Origin: Cyanoderma ruficeps
Lineage: Eukaryota; Chordata; Aves; Passeriformes; Timaliidae
Assembly (NCBI GenBank): GCA_008694505.1
Contig: VZDJ01007747.1
Span: 6,351,390 to 6,415,389, forward strand
Direction of reading: 5' to 3'
DNA: 64,000 bases
How positions within the stretch are numbered: the first letter of the stretch is position 1; every line of letters starts with the position of its first letter. Positions 16,576 through 29,119 of the stretch are shown piece by piece. The notes under the pieces were generated by a model, which was not told the origin of the DNA, did no database searches, and saw only the letters and a program-made list of their open reading frames with translations. Made by a program: the position numbers and the translations under genes.

Positions 16576-16595
16576 AATTGCAATTAATTGCAATT
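16576..16595. repeat. 20-bp perfect palindrome in an AT-rich stretch
   Basis: The sequence AATTGCAATTAATTGCAATT equals its own reverse complement. It contains two TTGCAAT half-sites and a central TTAATT, which look like C/EBP-type and homeodomain-type cores. It lies in a GLRB intron. Confidence 0.9.
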
Positions 16596-19500
16596 AAATA
16601 AAAAAATGCAAAATAAATCCCCTCTGATTCTCCTTGGTATGCATACCCTCTAAGGTACATGACATTTTCATATCCATGTGGAAAACAAAATTATCTATTA
16701 TCTATGTTGTGCTTTCGTCTTTTATTTTTTTTTAAGAAGGCACTGGACTACAGTGTGTTTTAAGACTTAGAAGGCAAATCACTATCCAAAGAAGTTCAGC
16801 AATGTTCACCATGAATGGTGTCTAGCAGTAGACTGAAGATTTTTAAAATTCAGAATTCAGTCTACTCTCCTCTTGGAGCATCTTCCCTCCATGATCTTGA
16901 AATGTCAGCCTCAGCTTCTCATGTTTGACCTGCACTTTTCAGGGTCTTCCCCCTGAAAAGTTTGTTAATGAGAGACCTTTAACATTCCAGTAGCTTCTAA
17001 TGATCTTTACACAGTGATATACAAAAAATTGTTTGCCAAGACACAGTGGAAATACATATTTCTTGCTGTAAAAGTTGGTCATATGGCTGAGTGGTCATAG
17101 CTAATGATCCAGCTTGAATTAATCCACCTGCTTTGAAACACAACCTAGCAGAAGAAATGTATCCTGGGCTGGTAATTTCTGGGATGATGACCAGGCTGAG
17201 GCAGAAGGTCCCAGACCAATGAATCATTTGACATCAGGACGTGGTAGGACAGTGATGCTAGATTTTATGTATTTGAAAGCTATAAATCTGCCCTCTCTGA
17301 ACCTGCTACTGTGTAGGAGTACTTTGAAAGTTCATGGCCCTGGAAAAGCCTGTACTAAAGTCCTAAATCAGAACAAGTGTAAATCTTTTGGTAGCTCTTA
17401 CTTCTAATGTAAAAATAGGCCTGCCCCACAAAATTTGGATTGCTCCCATACAGACCCAGTAATGATCAAGTAGGGAATGCATTTGTCATATGGAAAATAT
17501 GTGAGGGAGAGAAACATTAAAGAAGCAGGTAATGGAAAAAAACTGTATGTTGAAAGGCATAAAGAATATGAAACAAAAAGAGGCCAGAGTGCTGTCCCAG
17601 AACTTCAGGAGCTGTTTCTCATCAGGGTCATGTAGGATTGTGTGGGAGGCAAGAGCAAATACTTTGCTAAATGTCTGGAAAGACTTAGGTGGGCCAGTGA
17701 AACTTTGGCAGAAAATGATGACTTTTCACTTTAGGAGAAAAGGATGACTTATAACTGCACCCCTGAAAAAAGTATATGTCCTATAGAAATGTTGAAGGAT
17801 GTTATTTTTCCACATAGGAGGGGATATTCAGGCAAAAGTGGCTGATGGTGTAGCTGGAAATGTCAGCATAACTAGGCTTGAACAGTGGATAGACCAGATG
17901 GGACTTGAAGGTAAAGCCAACAGAAAAGACATGGAAGCAGAAAACTCCAAATGGGGAACAACAGAGAGCATGAATAATTCCATTTATAAGTGTTTCTCCT
18001 GTCTAAATTAAGCTCTTACATATGGTGAAACATTAACTGAATGATCCTGATACATATCTGTAAGTTATTAGAGGTGAATCAAATTTAAAAAGAGAAGTTA
18101 CTTTATTTCACTTTAAAATGCCCCTGATCCTGATGCCGTGGCAATTTGTGTTCCCTGAGCAGCAAATTGTGCACTTGCTGCTTTTGCAGTGTTGCAACAG
18201 TGATGTCTCTGCAGGAGGTTTGGGGAAACTGCCTGCATGTAAGGTACAGGGGAGTTGCTGAGTTGAGATCCTTGGTGTGAGGAGGATCAGAGGGGAGCAA
18301 GTGGGGTGATCAGGCATCCCTGGTTCCAGTCTTCATGGAGCAACTTGTTTTGATGTGCTTGCTCCATTAGTGAAAGTTAAAGTGGCATCTGGTTTGGAGA
18401 CTTGGCATATTTGATTTTAGTAAAAAACAACCATAACAAAACCTCATGATAATCCCTAAAAATACAAGCAGCTATTGTTCAATTTTTATGCAGTAAAGGG
18501 ATAAGCTTTTCATAGTATCCTAAATATTAAAAGCTTAATGTAATTCATAATTGCAGGCTAGGAGAAGAGATCCCCTGTAACAGAACCTGCAAGGGTCCAC
18601 TGAAAGCTTTCAGCAAAAGGCACTGTTGTCACTGTGTCGATAGTCAGTGATCATGACCAATAATCACCAAGAGTGACAGTAAAGATGGCAGGGTGAAAAG
18701 AGTGCTCATAATTTGCCAGTCACTCAAAGATGGAGAAAGGCTTCCATGGATGTATAGCTACTTCACCAGATCCTGGGAACTGGCTGATGTAAAAGCTGCA
18801 TGTTGCTAGCATACACCAACCCCTCAAGTCCAAACTTTATGAGTCATGCTCCCTCCAACAAAATCCCTTGAAATGTCAGTGCCATTTTAAACTCAGAGAT
18901 TTATCAATATGACTGTCTGATTAAAGTCAAGTGGTCTGTCTGTCAAGATCACCCTGAATCTGTAGGAAAAAGTAGAGAAAATAAGCACTTCTGATGTGTT
19001 TTTCTAGGAGAAGCAGTGGCTATGCACTTACAGGCAAAAAGCCATGAGAAAATACAGCTTGGCTCCCTAAGCTCATAGCGGCTGCAAGTAGATGCTGTTC
19101 TTAGCAGAGGAGAAAATTATGCAATCTGGTGATAACTGCTTGCACTGGCTTCTTATTGGGAATCCTCTGCAGGAGTTTGCATGTGTTTCCTAGCAATGGA
19201 ACATCATACAGTGATAAAAACAAGCAAAAAGGGAAATGTTTTTAAGATGAATCTTTTTTTTTTTTTTGCTTTCATTGCTGACGTGATTACAGTGAAAGAT
19301 TGCACTGTTAACTATAAAAACACCCCTCGATTTGAAAAGTCACATTTTCATCAAGCCCATTTATAGAAGCTGTCCCCCACAGATAATGTGCTAACGACTG
19401 GAGAGAACATTTGCTAAAAGAATGGTTCTGGCAGATGATGAATAGCACTATGCAAGTGTTGGTAATAGCTCTAATGTCAGTTATTTTTAAAAAGGAGTGG

Positions 19501-19803
19501 TGCTATTGCTTGCTTTATCTTATCAGAGCCACATCTAGGCTCTGAAACCTGAGATGGTTTATGTTCACCTCTACTGAGTTATAATGTACTTGACCACTGG
19601 TGGTGACCTGTGGTGACCTAGTCTTCCCAGGTTTTTTCCCCTCAAGTGGCACTCCAGACTCATTTTTTTTCTTGTAGAGCCACCAAAAACCCAGCTTACA
19701 TTTTACCTTGTACACAAAACCACAGGCTGCAGCCTATTTTAATAGTTCCTGACAGCATTTCAGGTACAGAGTAGGTACTTTCTGCTCCAGTGACTCCTGT
19801 ATT

Positions 19804-19932
19804 CATCCTTGGAGATAATTCAAAACAGTAAAAAGGCCCCAAGCAGTCTGCTTTGAGCAGAGGGTTGGACTAGATGATCTCCAGAGGTCCCTGCCAACCT
19901 CAGTTGTGCCATAATAGTGTGATATTTTATGG
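19804..19932 (+). mobile_element. CR1 LINE 3'-end fragment
   Basis: The part GGGTTGGACTAGATGATCTC (19863-19882) followed by CAGAGGTCCCTGCCAACCTC is the classic 3' end of avian CR1 elements. It ends in a decayed TTCTATG-type terminal repeat (GTGTGATATTTTATGG). The upstream part (CTTGGAGATAATTCAAAACA) fits the preceding CR1 3' UTR more loosely. No coding part is left. Confidence 0.8.
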
Positions 19933-21771
19933 ATTAATAGTTTTTGTCCTGTATTTTGCAAGGAATATTTGGAATGTTGTAGCATATTCCTGATGAGCTG
20001 CTCCAGAAAATATACTCAGTGTATATACAGACTAATGCTAAACAATAATTACGTTATTGATGATCTACATCTATCATTATGGCAAGAGAAGAGCACAAAA
20101 CAAGTGCAAGAGAGATGAATAACAGAGCTTGTTAAAAAACTCCTCCTGGGTCTTGTATAGAAGCCCCTTACAGAAGTGGCAGCACTGGGGACAGATCTGC
20201 ATGCCAGCAGGAGGCTGGGGACACGGAAGCAGAGTTGGTTTTGTGGCCAGGAGGATGTGCTGTGTCGGGCAGGGAATGCAGCACTATGATGGGGGAGCTT
20301 TTCAGCCTAAGGGACACGTGCTGAGCTTGAGAAGCTGCCAGTGCTGTAGCATGTTGGAAGCCTTGCTAGGAGATATGGGCAATACGTCTCTGCTCTCAAA
20401 AATGATGGCTTTTATATTACACTCCACCCTGATGGATAAAGAGGACTTGATCACCAGATGAACAGTCAATTGAGAAAGATCTTTATTCTATTTGCACAAA
20501 ACAAATTGAATCAAGTCCCTGGTATTTTTGGTGCTGTGAAAGGTCAGATTTCACAAAGTTGAGAACTGTCTAATCTGGATGGAAGAATTTAAACAAAAAG
20601 TGTGAATGGTGCTGGTGAGCTAATAATGTTCAAACCAGAAGTAAAGCTATACCAATTTAAGAAACAGCCCAAAACCTAACAAACAGCACAACTGAAAACA
20701 AACTCCCCAAAGATTTAAAACTAACTCAGCTTCATTCATTTCTCTTCTTCTCACTGGCAAATGGGAGGTGATAGCAATTAATATAAGCTGAACTTAATAA
20801 AATAATTGTGTAAGTAAGAAAAGACATTTATGCTTAGCATAACTGAGGGCAATAGGAAGTTACTTCACATATACAGCAAGGATACAAAACCTTGTAAGAA
20901 GAATAATGGTACTATACTAGGTAGAGGTGCTGTAAGTATCAAGAATTAACTGAAAAGAGAAAAGCATTGAACAAATATTCTGCTCTGTGTCTGGGGAAAA
21001 GCCAGATATATTCAATCTGTGGATGAAATAGCTCTCCTTCACAGTAGCTGATGAGATTATTAAACAGTAACTATTAAAGTTAGACATTTTACAATCAAGA
21101 TTTCAGCTTAAGTTGCATCTAGTTTTTTTTGCAGAGTTGGTCTGTGAGTGCTGTTGAACATTAATGCTGATTTTTTAAGAAATCCTTTAAATCTGGGAAG
21201 GTTTCAAAATACACCAAGAAGCTAACTTCGTGCCAGTACTTTTAAAAGCTAAGTGGCATAACATGAATAATTATAAGCCTGACATCAATCAGTGGAGAAT
21301 ATTGCATAGCTTACAGAGCGCTGACTAATAATTATTGTTTGTAAGTATTAATTATCTTTAATATTACTCATAATTCAGCCTTATGTTAGCTAAAAAATGG
21401 GTCAGTGAAATTAAAGTTGATCTGTGTGTTTTTTGATTTAATCAAATGGAATAAAACTTTTTTAAGTATTGTCAATTAAGTTGACAGAGGCAATGATGCA
21501 GAAGTAAGAAACACTTTGAGAACATTTTTCTTGGCTTCGTATATCAGCCTGGTTACATCATCTGAATTATGCAAAATCGAGGTTAGATTTGTTACCAACT
21601 CTATGTACCAGCAATTAATCAGACTAACTATAGTCATGCCTCGTGTCTGAATGATGAAGCCAAATAAATTCAGATTAGAAATAAGGTACATATGTTTCTG
21701 AGGAACAAGGTCATGGAAAAAATTCTCCATCCTGGATGTTTTTAAAGGAAAATCTAGTGTAACTAGTTTGG

Positions 21772-21800
21772 GCAGTAAATGTGGAAAGTGAGGAGGAGCA
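21772..21800. repeat. 29-bp exact direct repeat, copy 1
   Basis: Begins GCAGTAAATGTGGAAAG and ends GAGGAGGAGCA. It is identical to 22575-22603 in the same orientation, and the flanking bases differ on both sides (G..C here, T..G in copy 2). Confidence 0.9.
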
Positions 21801-22574
21801 CCAGAAGCGGCAGAGGCAGAGCTGGGGAGTTAGTTGCTCCTCCCTGCCAGCCTGCATGCATATGCAGCACTTATTCTTTCATCTCTTTCCCCATTTTCTT
21901 CTCACATTATTCCCCTGATTCTGCAACCAAAGGCATTTTGCAGAGGCACACGTACTGCAGTTCTGGAGCAGCAGCAGGTGCTGAGCTTGGCAGTGAGCAT
22001 CAGTCAACCCAAATTTTTTAAAAGGTGAGAAAGGATCATCACAAGGGGCCTTATGGATTCTAGGAAGCATTTTTAGGTACTTTTGAACTGTTCATCAAAA
22101 GACGGGTTTTTTGTCCATCCTACCAAACCTAGACAAAGTAGTCCAGTCCTGAAAAAAACAGGGAACTAGGTCTGCGTTTAGGGCCAAGCCTCAAGAGTTG
22201 TGCTCTCCTTGGCCCCCCTAAATCCATGCCAGAGGGACAAGGAGTGGCTGCCCAGCTCAATCAGGAATGCAGGGTGTCCCTACACTATTCCAGAAGCCTT
22301 GCCTTCCCAAACAGCTGCTCCCCATCCCCTGCTGGGGAAAAGCCATAAATCTGGTGGAAGCATCCTGTGGGTTGGGTCTGGCCCACAGGTCATGATGCTG
22401 GGGCAGGATAAGGCAAATGATATCAAATATTTTCTGTGTCAGGATGAAATCAAAAGGACATAAAATTTAACGTTTTACTTTTCTTCACACATCTTCAGTG
22501 TAGTACTCTAAAATCAAGTCCTAAGATTTTTTTTGTACAGAAAAGATTCCTGTAGCCTTTGGTAAGTTTTTTGT

Positions 22575-22603
22575 GCAGTAAATGTGGAAAGTGAGGAGGA
22601 GCA
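22575..22603. repeat. 29-bp exact direct repeat, copy 2
   Basis: Identical to 21772-21800. The starts of the two copies are 803 bp apart. The 774 bp between them show no recognised element. Confidence 0.9.
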
Positions 22604-23670
22604 GAGGCATTGTTAGGATTATTGTTAGGCTTCTAGTGCAAACCAAGATAAAATTAATAAAAAGCAGATAATAATATATATATTATATTACCTCACATTG
22701 TTTAGGGAAAGCTATAGGTCAACTGGAGTGAATGTAGATTAAAACGACAGAATCATTGAAGAGTTGAAAAGATATATAAGAAAAAATTTAAAAATATGTT
22801 TAGGCAGCAGCTGATTGTAGTAAATAGAAGAATGTCAGATTTGAAAAGCCAATGAAATAGATGAAATTATTTTCAAAAGTAACATACGTTTATTAAAGAA
22901 AAATTTGGGCCAGGTTGCTCATACAAGGAAAACTGTGTCACCCTGATAAATCAGTACTCCAGCTGACACTGAACTAAGCAGAGCTCTGTGTGAACATGCT
23001 GTGAACAGTTCTCTGCTTATAAGGCAGAGGTGACCTAGAATCCACTCTCAGTCCTGAATGGGAATGAGAAGCGACTTGTAACAGCCTTTGGGGGAGTACT
23101 CTAGATACGGCAGTAGGATCAAGAGTGTTCTGTGCTACAAATGAGAGAACTTAGGCTACAATTAGTGTCACTGAATTTTACAAGATATTGCTGGTAGTAT
23201 GAGGAATGGACTACAAGTTTTCAAATCCAAAAGGAGGTCTATAATTTCATACAGGATTCTGTTTCTTGTAGTGGCCTTATTAAACTTTGACCATGGAAAA
23301 AATCTAACATTCCGGTGACTCTTCAGTTAACATGCACCCCAGTCCTGCAAGTTCACTTTTCATTGCACAAGGGTCTGCTTTATATCTTTATTACCTTTGT
23401 CATTGGGTATGATTTGATTAGAAGGAATGTCTTGGATTGGTGAATAATAGCATCCTGTCACCCAGGGTCATATAATCATGTTTATCTGTGTCTTAGTCAC
23501 CACCTTACTAGACAGTTTGCCCCTGCTGCTCCAGTAATGAACGTGTCCTAGGCCGTCAGGTCTTTGAAGACTGGGATACTGTTGCAAAAAATTTGTATGT
23601 ATAGTTTTGTCCTACCATCAGGGAGCACCTATCTTGTTTTTGTTTTTTATAATCTGGAATCTTGATTTTA

Positions 23671-24081
23671 TGGTGGTTTAGGAATTGTATTCTCCAATTT
23701 AGTACTCCCACTAAAACCACACACTGGACCACCTCCTTGCTCCAAGTGGAGGCACAAAAGGTAAAGCTCATGGTTTGAGATAAAAAAAATTACTGAAAAT
23801 GGCAATGAGATAAGAAAACGAGCAGTTAACAGCAATAATATTAATAACAAAAGGTGTAAGAAAATAAATGATTCACACAGAAAAATCCTCTGACAATAGA
23901 CAATGCTGGATGGCTCCCTCTGCATGTTTTGTCGACCAGAAGAAACATCTTTGGGTCAGAAGAGAATCCCTTTCCCAGCCTTGGCAATTACAGGAGATGA
24001 TATAGAATAACTTCTGTGCCCTGGCAATACCTCCTCCTGGCTACTGCAAAAGTTAACCCTCTCCTGACTGGAACCAGGACA
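23671..24081 (-). mobile_element. Solo LTR of an avian endogenous retrovirus, second type
   Basis: Read on the minus strand it starts TGTCCTGGTTCCAGTCAGGA and GAGGGTTAACTTTTGCAG. An A/T-rich central region is followed by CTCAAACCATGAGCTTTACC, and it ends near CCTAAACCACCA. The start and the 'CTCAACCCATGAG' type block match avian ERV LTRs as I recall them. No internal retroviral genes are adjacent. I could not find a target-site duplication, so the right-hand (minus-strand 3') boundary is approximate. ORFs on the minus strand here (23668-23925, 23988-24257) are LTR read-through and not genes. It differs from the LTR at 3915-4385 and is antisense to GLRB. Confidence 0.65.
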
Positions 24082-25625
24082 AACTTGCTCCTCCATTTAA
24101 TGCATTGGTTCCAAAATGTACTGATTTCATGAGAAATAGAACCTTGGCAAATTTGGGAAGGTGTATCCACTTTTTTCAAAAGGAATAGTGCCATGCTACT
24201 CTTCCACCTTGCACTAGAATCAGCTTTGTCAATAATAGGAGTAAAAGCCCCACTCAAAGTTTAAGTCTCTTCCTGATGGCCTCAGTTCCTTCCATGCAGG
24301 AGAAGTTGTCACTGTCATAGAGAAGCTAATAATATGCTTCAGAATATTTTTCATTCATCCATAAACCTGGTACTGTGTTTTATGACACTATTATTATTAT
24401 TATTTTAGTAGTTACAAAATATGACCATGCAAATATCCCAAACTATCAGCCAAAACCTGCAGAAAACCAGAGGTGGAGAGAGCTGAGGGTAAAATACCTG
24501 AGGGCATTGTGGAGGAGAGACAGGCTAATGGGTAGAAGGGTCGGGCAGCTTTTGGAATAACTGAGTTTTAGTGGACCAATGACTCCAGGAAGCCATAGTG
24601 AAACTTAATGTCAGTTGCACATGGGTATAGCCTGATTTGTGAACTAGCATTATTTTAACTAAGCTCAGGTTATATATGTGAACAAATTCGTAGACTGAAT
24701 TCTTTTCTCTTCTTTTTTTTTCTCTGCTTTCCTGAGTAGTCCAATTGAAGTGAAAGTTTGGGAGAGGTTTACCGAAGTCACAAAGCACAGTGCCTTGCAA
24801 ATAGTCTCTAAATCACCTCAAGCTCCCTGAACAGTGTGGAGTTGGTTCTCCTAGAGATTGTTGAATGTGTTGATTGTAGATTGTTGAATCTGATTTATAA
24901 AATCTGGGGAAAGGAATAAGGAACCTTTTGTCCCCAGAGAAAAAAAGTACTGCTTGACCCCCAAGTGCATTAAATGAGCTATAGAAAACACATGAATTCT
25001 GTTGTTGGATTTAGATTTCCCAGTTAAACATTTCTGCAGTGCTGAGAACTGTGTTATATCTGTATTACCTGTCTTTAGTGAGGCACTAAGCTCCACAGGT
25101 ACAAACAGAATGCTTCTTACCATGCAAGTTTGCCACCCTAGGATGAGGTTTAGGATTCTGACCTGATAACTCTTTGGAACAAGAACAAACTGAATTAATT
25201 GCATCAAACATTGAATTTTAGGGCCAATTCTGATTATGGGTTTCGGAGCTCAGAAAAATGCAAGTGTTGAATAGTATCAGGCTTGCAGGTTCATCAGCAC
25301 AGAATCAATATCCAAAAATACTCCCCACAAAAGTGTTCTCTCCCCTTCTATCATTTTAAAATGAAGGAGTCTAACTATAGCAGATTGCAGAGCGTGAGGG
25401 CGTGAAAAATTACAAAATTATGAATGTTTGGATTAGTTGATATGATTGACTGATCATCCTTAAGTACTTTATAACATAACCATTGCAGAAATTAGTCTGA
25501 TGTAATGTATTCCTATCAACAAGTAATTTCCTATATGTTTGTTTGCAGTGTTCTTTAGCAGCTGCATGAAGTTTGCTAATGAGTTGTGGTGAGTTGATCA
25601 TGATTTCCCTCACTTTATTTCATAG

Positions 25626-25922
25626 GTTGGTGAGACCAGATGCAAAAAAGTTTGCACTTCGAAATCTGATCTGAGATCCAATGATTTCAGCATCGTTGGA
25701 AGCTTGCCAAGGGATTTTGAATTATCAAATTATGACTGTTATGGGAAGCCCATTGAAGTTAACAATGGGCTCGGGAAATCTCAAGCCAAGAACAACAAGA
25801 AGCCTCCTCCTCCCAAGCCTGTCATCCCATCAGCAGCAAAGAGAATCGATCTTTATGCAAGAGCACTGTTTCCCTTTTGCTTCTTGTTCTTCAATGTCAT
25901 ATACTGGTCCATATATTTATGA
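25626..25922 (+). CDS. GLRB: GLRB last coding exon: gephyrin-binding loop and M4
   Basis: This 297-nt terminal exon (98 codons plus TGA at 25920-25922) begins [16 protein letters not shown]. It then gives [17 protein letters not shown], the gephyrin-binding segment of the M3-M4 cytoplasmic loop. The critical Phe (25686-25688) and Ile (25692-25694) of the FSIV core are intact. This loop tethers glycine receptors to the postsynaptic scaffold. A basic, proline-rich stretch follows ([11 protein letters not shown]). The exon ends with M4, [20 protein letters not shown], exactly at the usual C-terminus. The acceptor CATAG ends at 25625, phase 0. Together the six exons give 398 codons with no frameshift or stop, so the gene looks intact and functional. 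Confidence 0.96.
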   Translation, partial: VGETRCKKVCTSKSDLRSNDFSIVGSLPRDFELSNYDCYGKPIEVNNGLGKSQAKNNKKPPPPKPVIPSAAKRIDLYARALFPFCFLFFNVIYWSIYL

Positions 25923-26124
25923 TAAATCTTTTATTTATTTTTTCATATGTGTAAAATATAGCCCATTTCATTATCCCTTCCCAGTCATGAAGGCCACTGT
26001 GTGAAATTATTTGCATTTGCAAAGCAATATGTTGCATCTTGATGCCTTGCGATTGTACTGAACATATGGCATCTGAAATTTGAATGAAAGCATGACACTG
26101 CAATGTCTGTGCTCTGACCAACTT

Positions 26125-26132
26125 TGTATATA
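26125..26132 (+). promoter_or_regulatory. Pumilio-type element in the GLRB 3' UTR
   Basis: TGTATATA matches the PUM consensus UGUANAUA. It lies about 200 nt after the stop codon. A motif this short occurs often by chance in AT-rich sequence. Confidence 0.35.
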
Positions 26133-26655
26133 AATGTACAGCATACATCCTGCTTTAGGAATATATATGAAGGACGATGCCTACTACATTATAAAGCTGA
26201 ATAACGCTCTTCGGTTATTAGTAACATACAGAAATTTAAAGTGTTTCTGACAATGAAACTGATGTGCACGTTGAGTATTACTAAAATCAGTATTCTAGTA
26301 TATGTAGTATTTAACAGCTTTTCTGCTGACTTCCAGAGGAAAAAGAAACACCCACCAAACATCTTGTTCTTGTATAATTTCAGCTGGCACTGTTGAAGAA
26401 AAAGCTAAGGTGTAATTATTATTATTTAGACTTTGTGAGTGAAGGCAGCATCAAGTAAGCAGATCTTGTCTAGGTGGAAAAAAAAAGATCAGAGAATTAC
26501 TAATTTTGTAAAATCAGCTCATTTAGGAAAAAAATCCCAACAACTGTGTCCATGAAGCAGACACAGTTAAGTGTGTTAGAATATGCTGGCAGTAAAACAT
26601 TGGGGCAAATTTTAACTGCTGTTTCTTTAGGCACAAACTGGATACAATACATAAA

Positions 26656-26661
26656 AATAAA
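26656..26661 (+). terminator. Candidate GLRB polyadenylation signal (proximal)
   Basis: AATAAA about 730 nt after the stop codon. Downstream sequence is only moderately GT-rich, so use of this site is uncertain. Confidence 0.3.
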
Positions 26662-27429
26662 TGGGCCACTTTCTAGACTAAAGGTATCAGGAGTTTTGGA
26701 GAGGCATCGCAAGATGCAGCTCAGTATCAGGTTTTTAATACATTTTTACATTAGTTTGTCCTCTGGCTCAGCTTCTATAGCATCTGGCAAGCCTGCAGTA
26801 TGTAAGTCACAATATTTTTTTTGTTGCATTGGACACTTACTTGATTTGTTTATCCCCTTGAAAGCTTTCATTTTAAACAGACCAGTTGCCAAGACAAAAT
26901 CCTATTTTCAGCAATAATGATACCTTTTCTGTTTGCGTGCTAGCTAGCACCTAGCCACCAATAGGAGTGAAAATGTGTCCTAAGGTTTAAGGGGCTGAGA
27001 CTCTCATGAGCCTTGGTGTGCCTATGTATTAATTAATGGCTGCGCTCACCAGCTCATTTATCTGGCTGCTATTTTTTGGAGAATAAAGTCCTATGCATGA
27101 AATAGTTCTGCTAGGAGACTGCTTTCCATTTTCCAGAGGAAACTCTGTGGCATGGAGACTGGTGTGCTTAGGGCAGGACCTGTGGTCTCCTGTGGATGCC
27201 AGGGTACATCCCTTCATAAGGGCGAATCACGAAAAGAAGTGTTGCCACAAGAAAGCTGCATGTAGGTAGGCATGTGAGTAGAGTGTGTTTTACTGAGAAC
27301 AGGGACGTGGCCTCAGCCCATGAGAGCGTGACATACACATCTCTGCTGGTAGGGATGGGGCGCCACAGCTAGTTACAATATGAAAATAAGGCACCTCTCA
27401 CTAACATTGCAGTTCATTAAAGGAAATCT

Positions 27430-27960
27430 GGAGTGTTGGCCCCTCATAGGCTAGGGAAGGACTGGTTTAAATACATGAAACATTCCATAGTGTGGAAAGA
27501 AACAATCCCACTTGTTGTGCACCACTTTCTGGCATATCCAGGATGTGTTGAGCTAATGCAGGCCACAAGTGGACTGCTGGATCACTTGGGAGTTGCCCAC
27601 AATGAGAATGTTGTCCACATACAGCGATCCTGCACAACCGAAAAGTCAAAAGTGGGAATGTAAGAAGAGCAATGGCATGCCACACTGGCTTCACTGGACA
27701 TCTGGTGAACCTGCACACCCCGAGCTTTTTCAAACCACTGCCACTTTGTGATCAACAGGCTGGCTGCAGCGACTCGTGTTTGGCTGAAGGAGATCTGCTC
27801 TTCACAGTATGGTCACATGCATTCCACCAGCTTCCTGGCCACTGTCTCATGGAGGTTTCAGGGAGCCACACTACCAAGTGGCCACTGTTTGTCCTTTGGA
27901 TTTCTTTCTGATCCAAAGAAATGGAAGGCAAATCCCAGATGCTATTGAGCTGTGTTGAAT
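27430..27960 (+). other. Unidentified block with overlapping ORF fragments
   Basis: A more GC-rich, low-repeat block carrying overlapping plus-strand ORFs (27433-27663, 27569-27751, 27672-27911, 27748-27948) in different frames and an 88-codon ORF on the minus strand (27467-27733). The pattern would fit a decayed coding or retroposed sequence with frameshifts. I recognise no protein family in any frame, so I do not assign a function. It could also be an undescribed repeat family member. Confidence 0.3.
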
Positions 27961-29119
27961 GGGGGCTGAGGGAAATGATACCTTTAAGGATTAGTTAAAA
28001 GTTTTAATATTTCTGTTAGTTGAAGGTAATTGCAGAATTGTGAGAGATTTTAAGAAGCAATAAGGATAAATTGGAAGAGAGGAAGGATGGGAGGGAGAAC
28101 TTTTATACATACAGAATGGTATATTTATAGACATTATTTATTCTCATACTTGTATTTTTTCTTACAGTACTGGAAGGCAAAAAAATAATTACCTTGTGTT
28201 GCAAATTATATGAATTTTGGAAGATCATTTTCTTGTTATAACACTTATTAAATGATTTATCTGTAATTAATGTCCACATTCTATCTGTAAAATCTCAATT
28301 ATAGATTTTATTGTTAAATTAATCTTTGTTCCTTCTTGCTTTCCTGCTTACTTGATGGCTTTTGTGTTTTATCATAAAGCACTTAATCAATAATACACTG
28401 CAATTGCTTTCCAACTCACACAAAGGGAAGCAAAAGGAATGCATATTGTTCAGATAAAAGTTTTTTGTTCATTAAAGCAAAAAACTAAGGACAGAAATGA
28501 AGTTTAGCAGCAAATTTGAAACTAAATTTAAAATGAAACCAAGCATCAGCTATAAAGTAATAATTTTCTTTTTACTTACATTAGATAATATTGCAGTTTT
28601 TGTATTACCTTGAAATATATTAGTGTGTCCTGCTGAGCAGTAATAATTGATTTCTTTTATTTTTCTTCTTTCTACTAAAGGTCATCAAGAGTTTTGCATA
28701 CCATCTCACATTATGGTCCACCAGCACCCTCTAGTTGTAAAATTCAGCCTGTTGACTGATTTCCAGAATAAGGTGCAAATATAAAACTGTATAGGCAAAA
28801 TAGGATCCTAATTGTTAATTATAATATGAAAAAAAATACTAAATTAAAAATAAATGGGCACAAAATCAATGTACAGGTGTAGCAATTTTCCATGCAGTTA
28901 AAATTTGAAAGTATAGAAATTTAGACATTCAAGTAGTAGCAAGGGTGAGGTTCATGAAGTGCAGCTTAGTAACTCCATTAACTAGTCTTGATGTCTAAAC
29001 AAAGCACAGGACAGCAAAACCTGGTTTTGTGGGAGAGCCCATCTGTGTTTCAGCTGACATTTACTTCACGTTCTTCTGTTAGCTGGTAGGAGAGTTACAA
29101 ATTTTTGTTCTAGCCTTAA

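Larger units (their letters stand above)
15214..25625 (+). other. GLRB: Last GLRB intron (10412 nt)
   Basis: GT at 15214 and CATAG acceptor ending at 25625 bound this, the largest GLRB intron in the window. It contains a 20-bp perfect palindrome (16576-16595), a CR1 3' fragment (19804-19932), an exact 29-bp direct repeat (21772-21800 and 22575-22603) and a solo LTR (23671-24081). Other stretches, including the 16071-16469, 20129-20461 and 24851-25207 ORFs, show nothing I recognise as coding. Confidence 0.88.

Noticed and set aside
20129..20461. 110-codon ORF in the last GLRB intron
   Set aside because: No recognisable protein and lies inside an intron with nearby CR1 debris.
22745..22785. 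Possible CR1 3' terminus in inverted orientation (CAGAATCATTGAAGAGTTGA)
   Set aside because: Too short and diverged to separate from chance.
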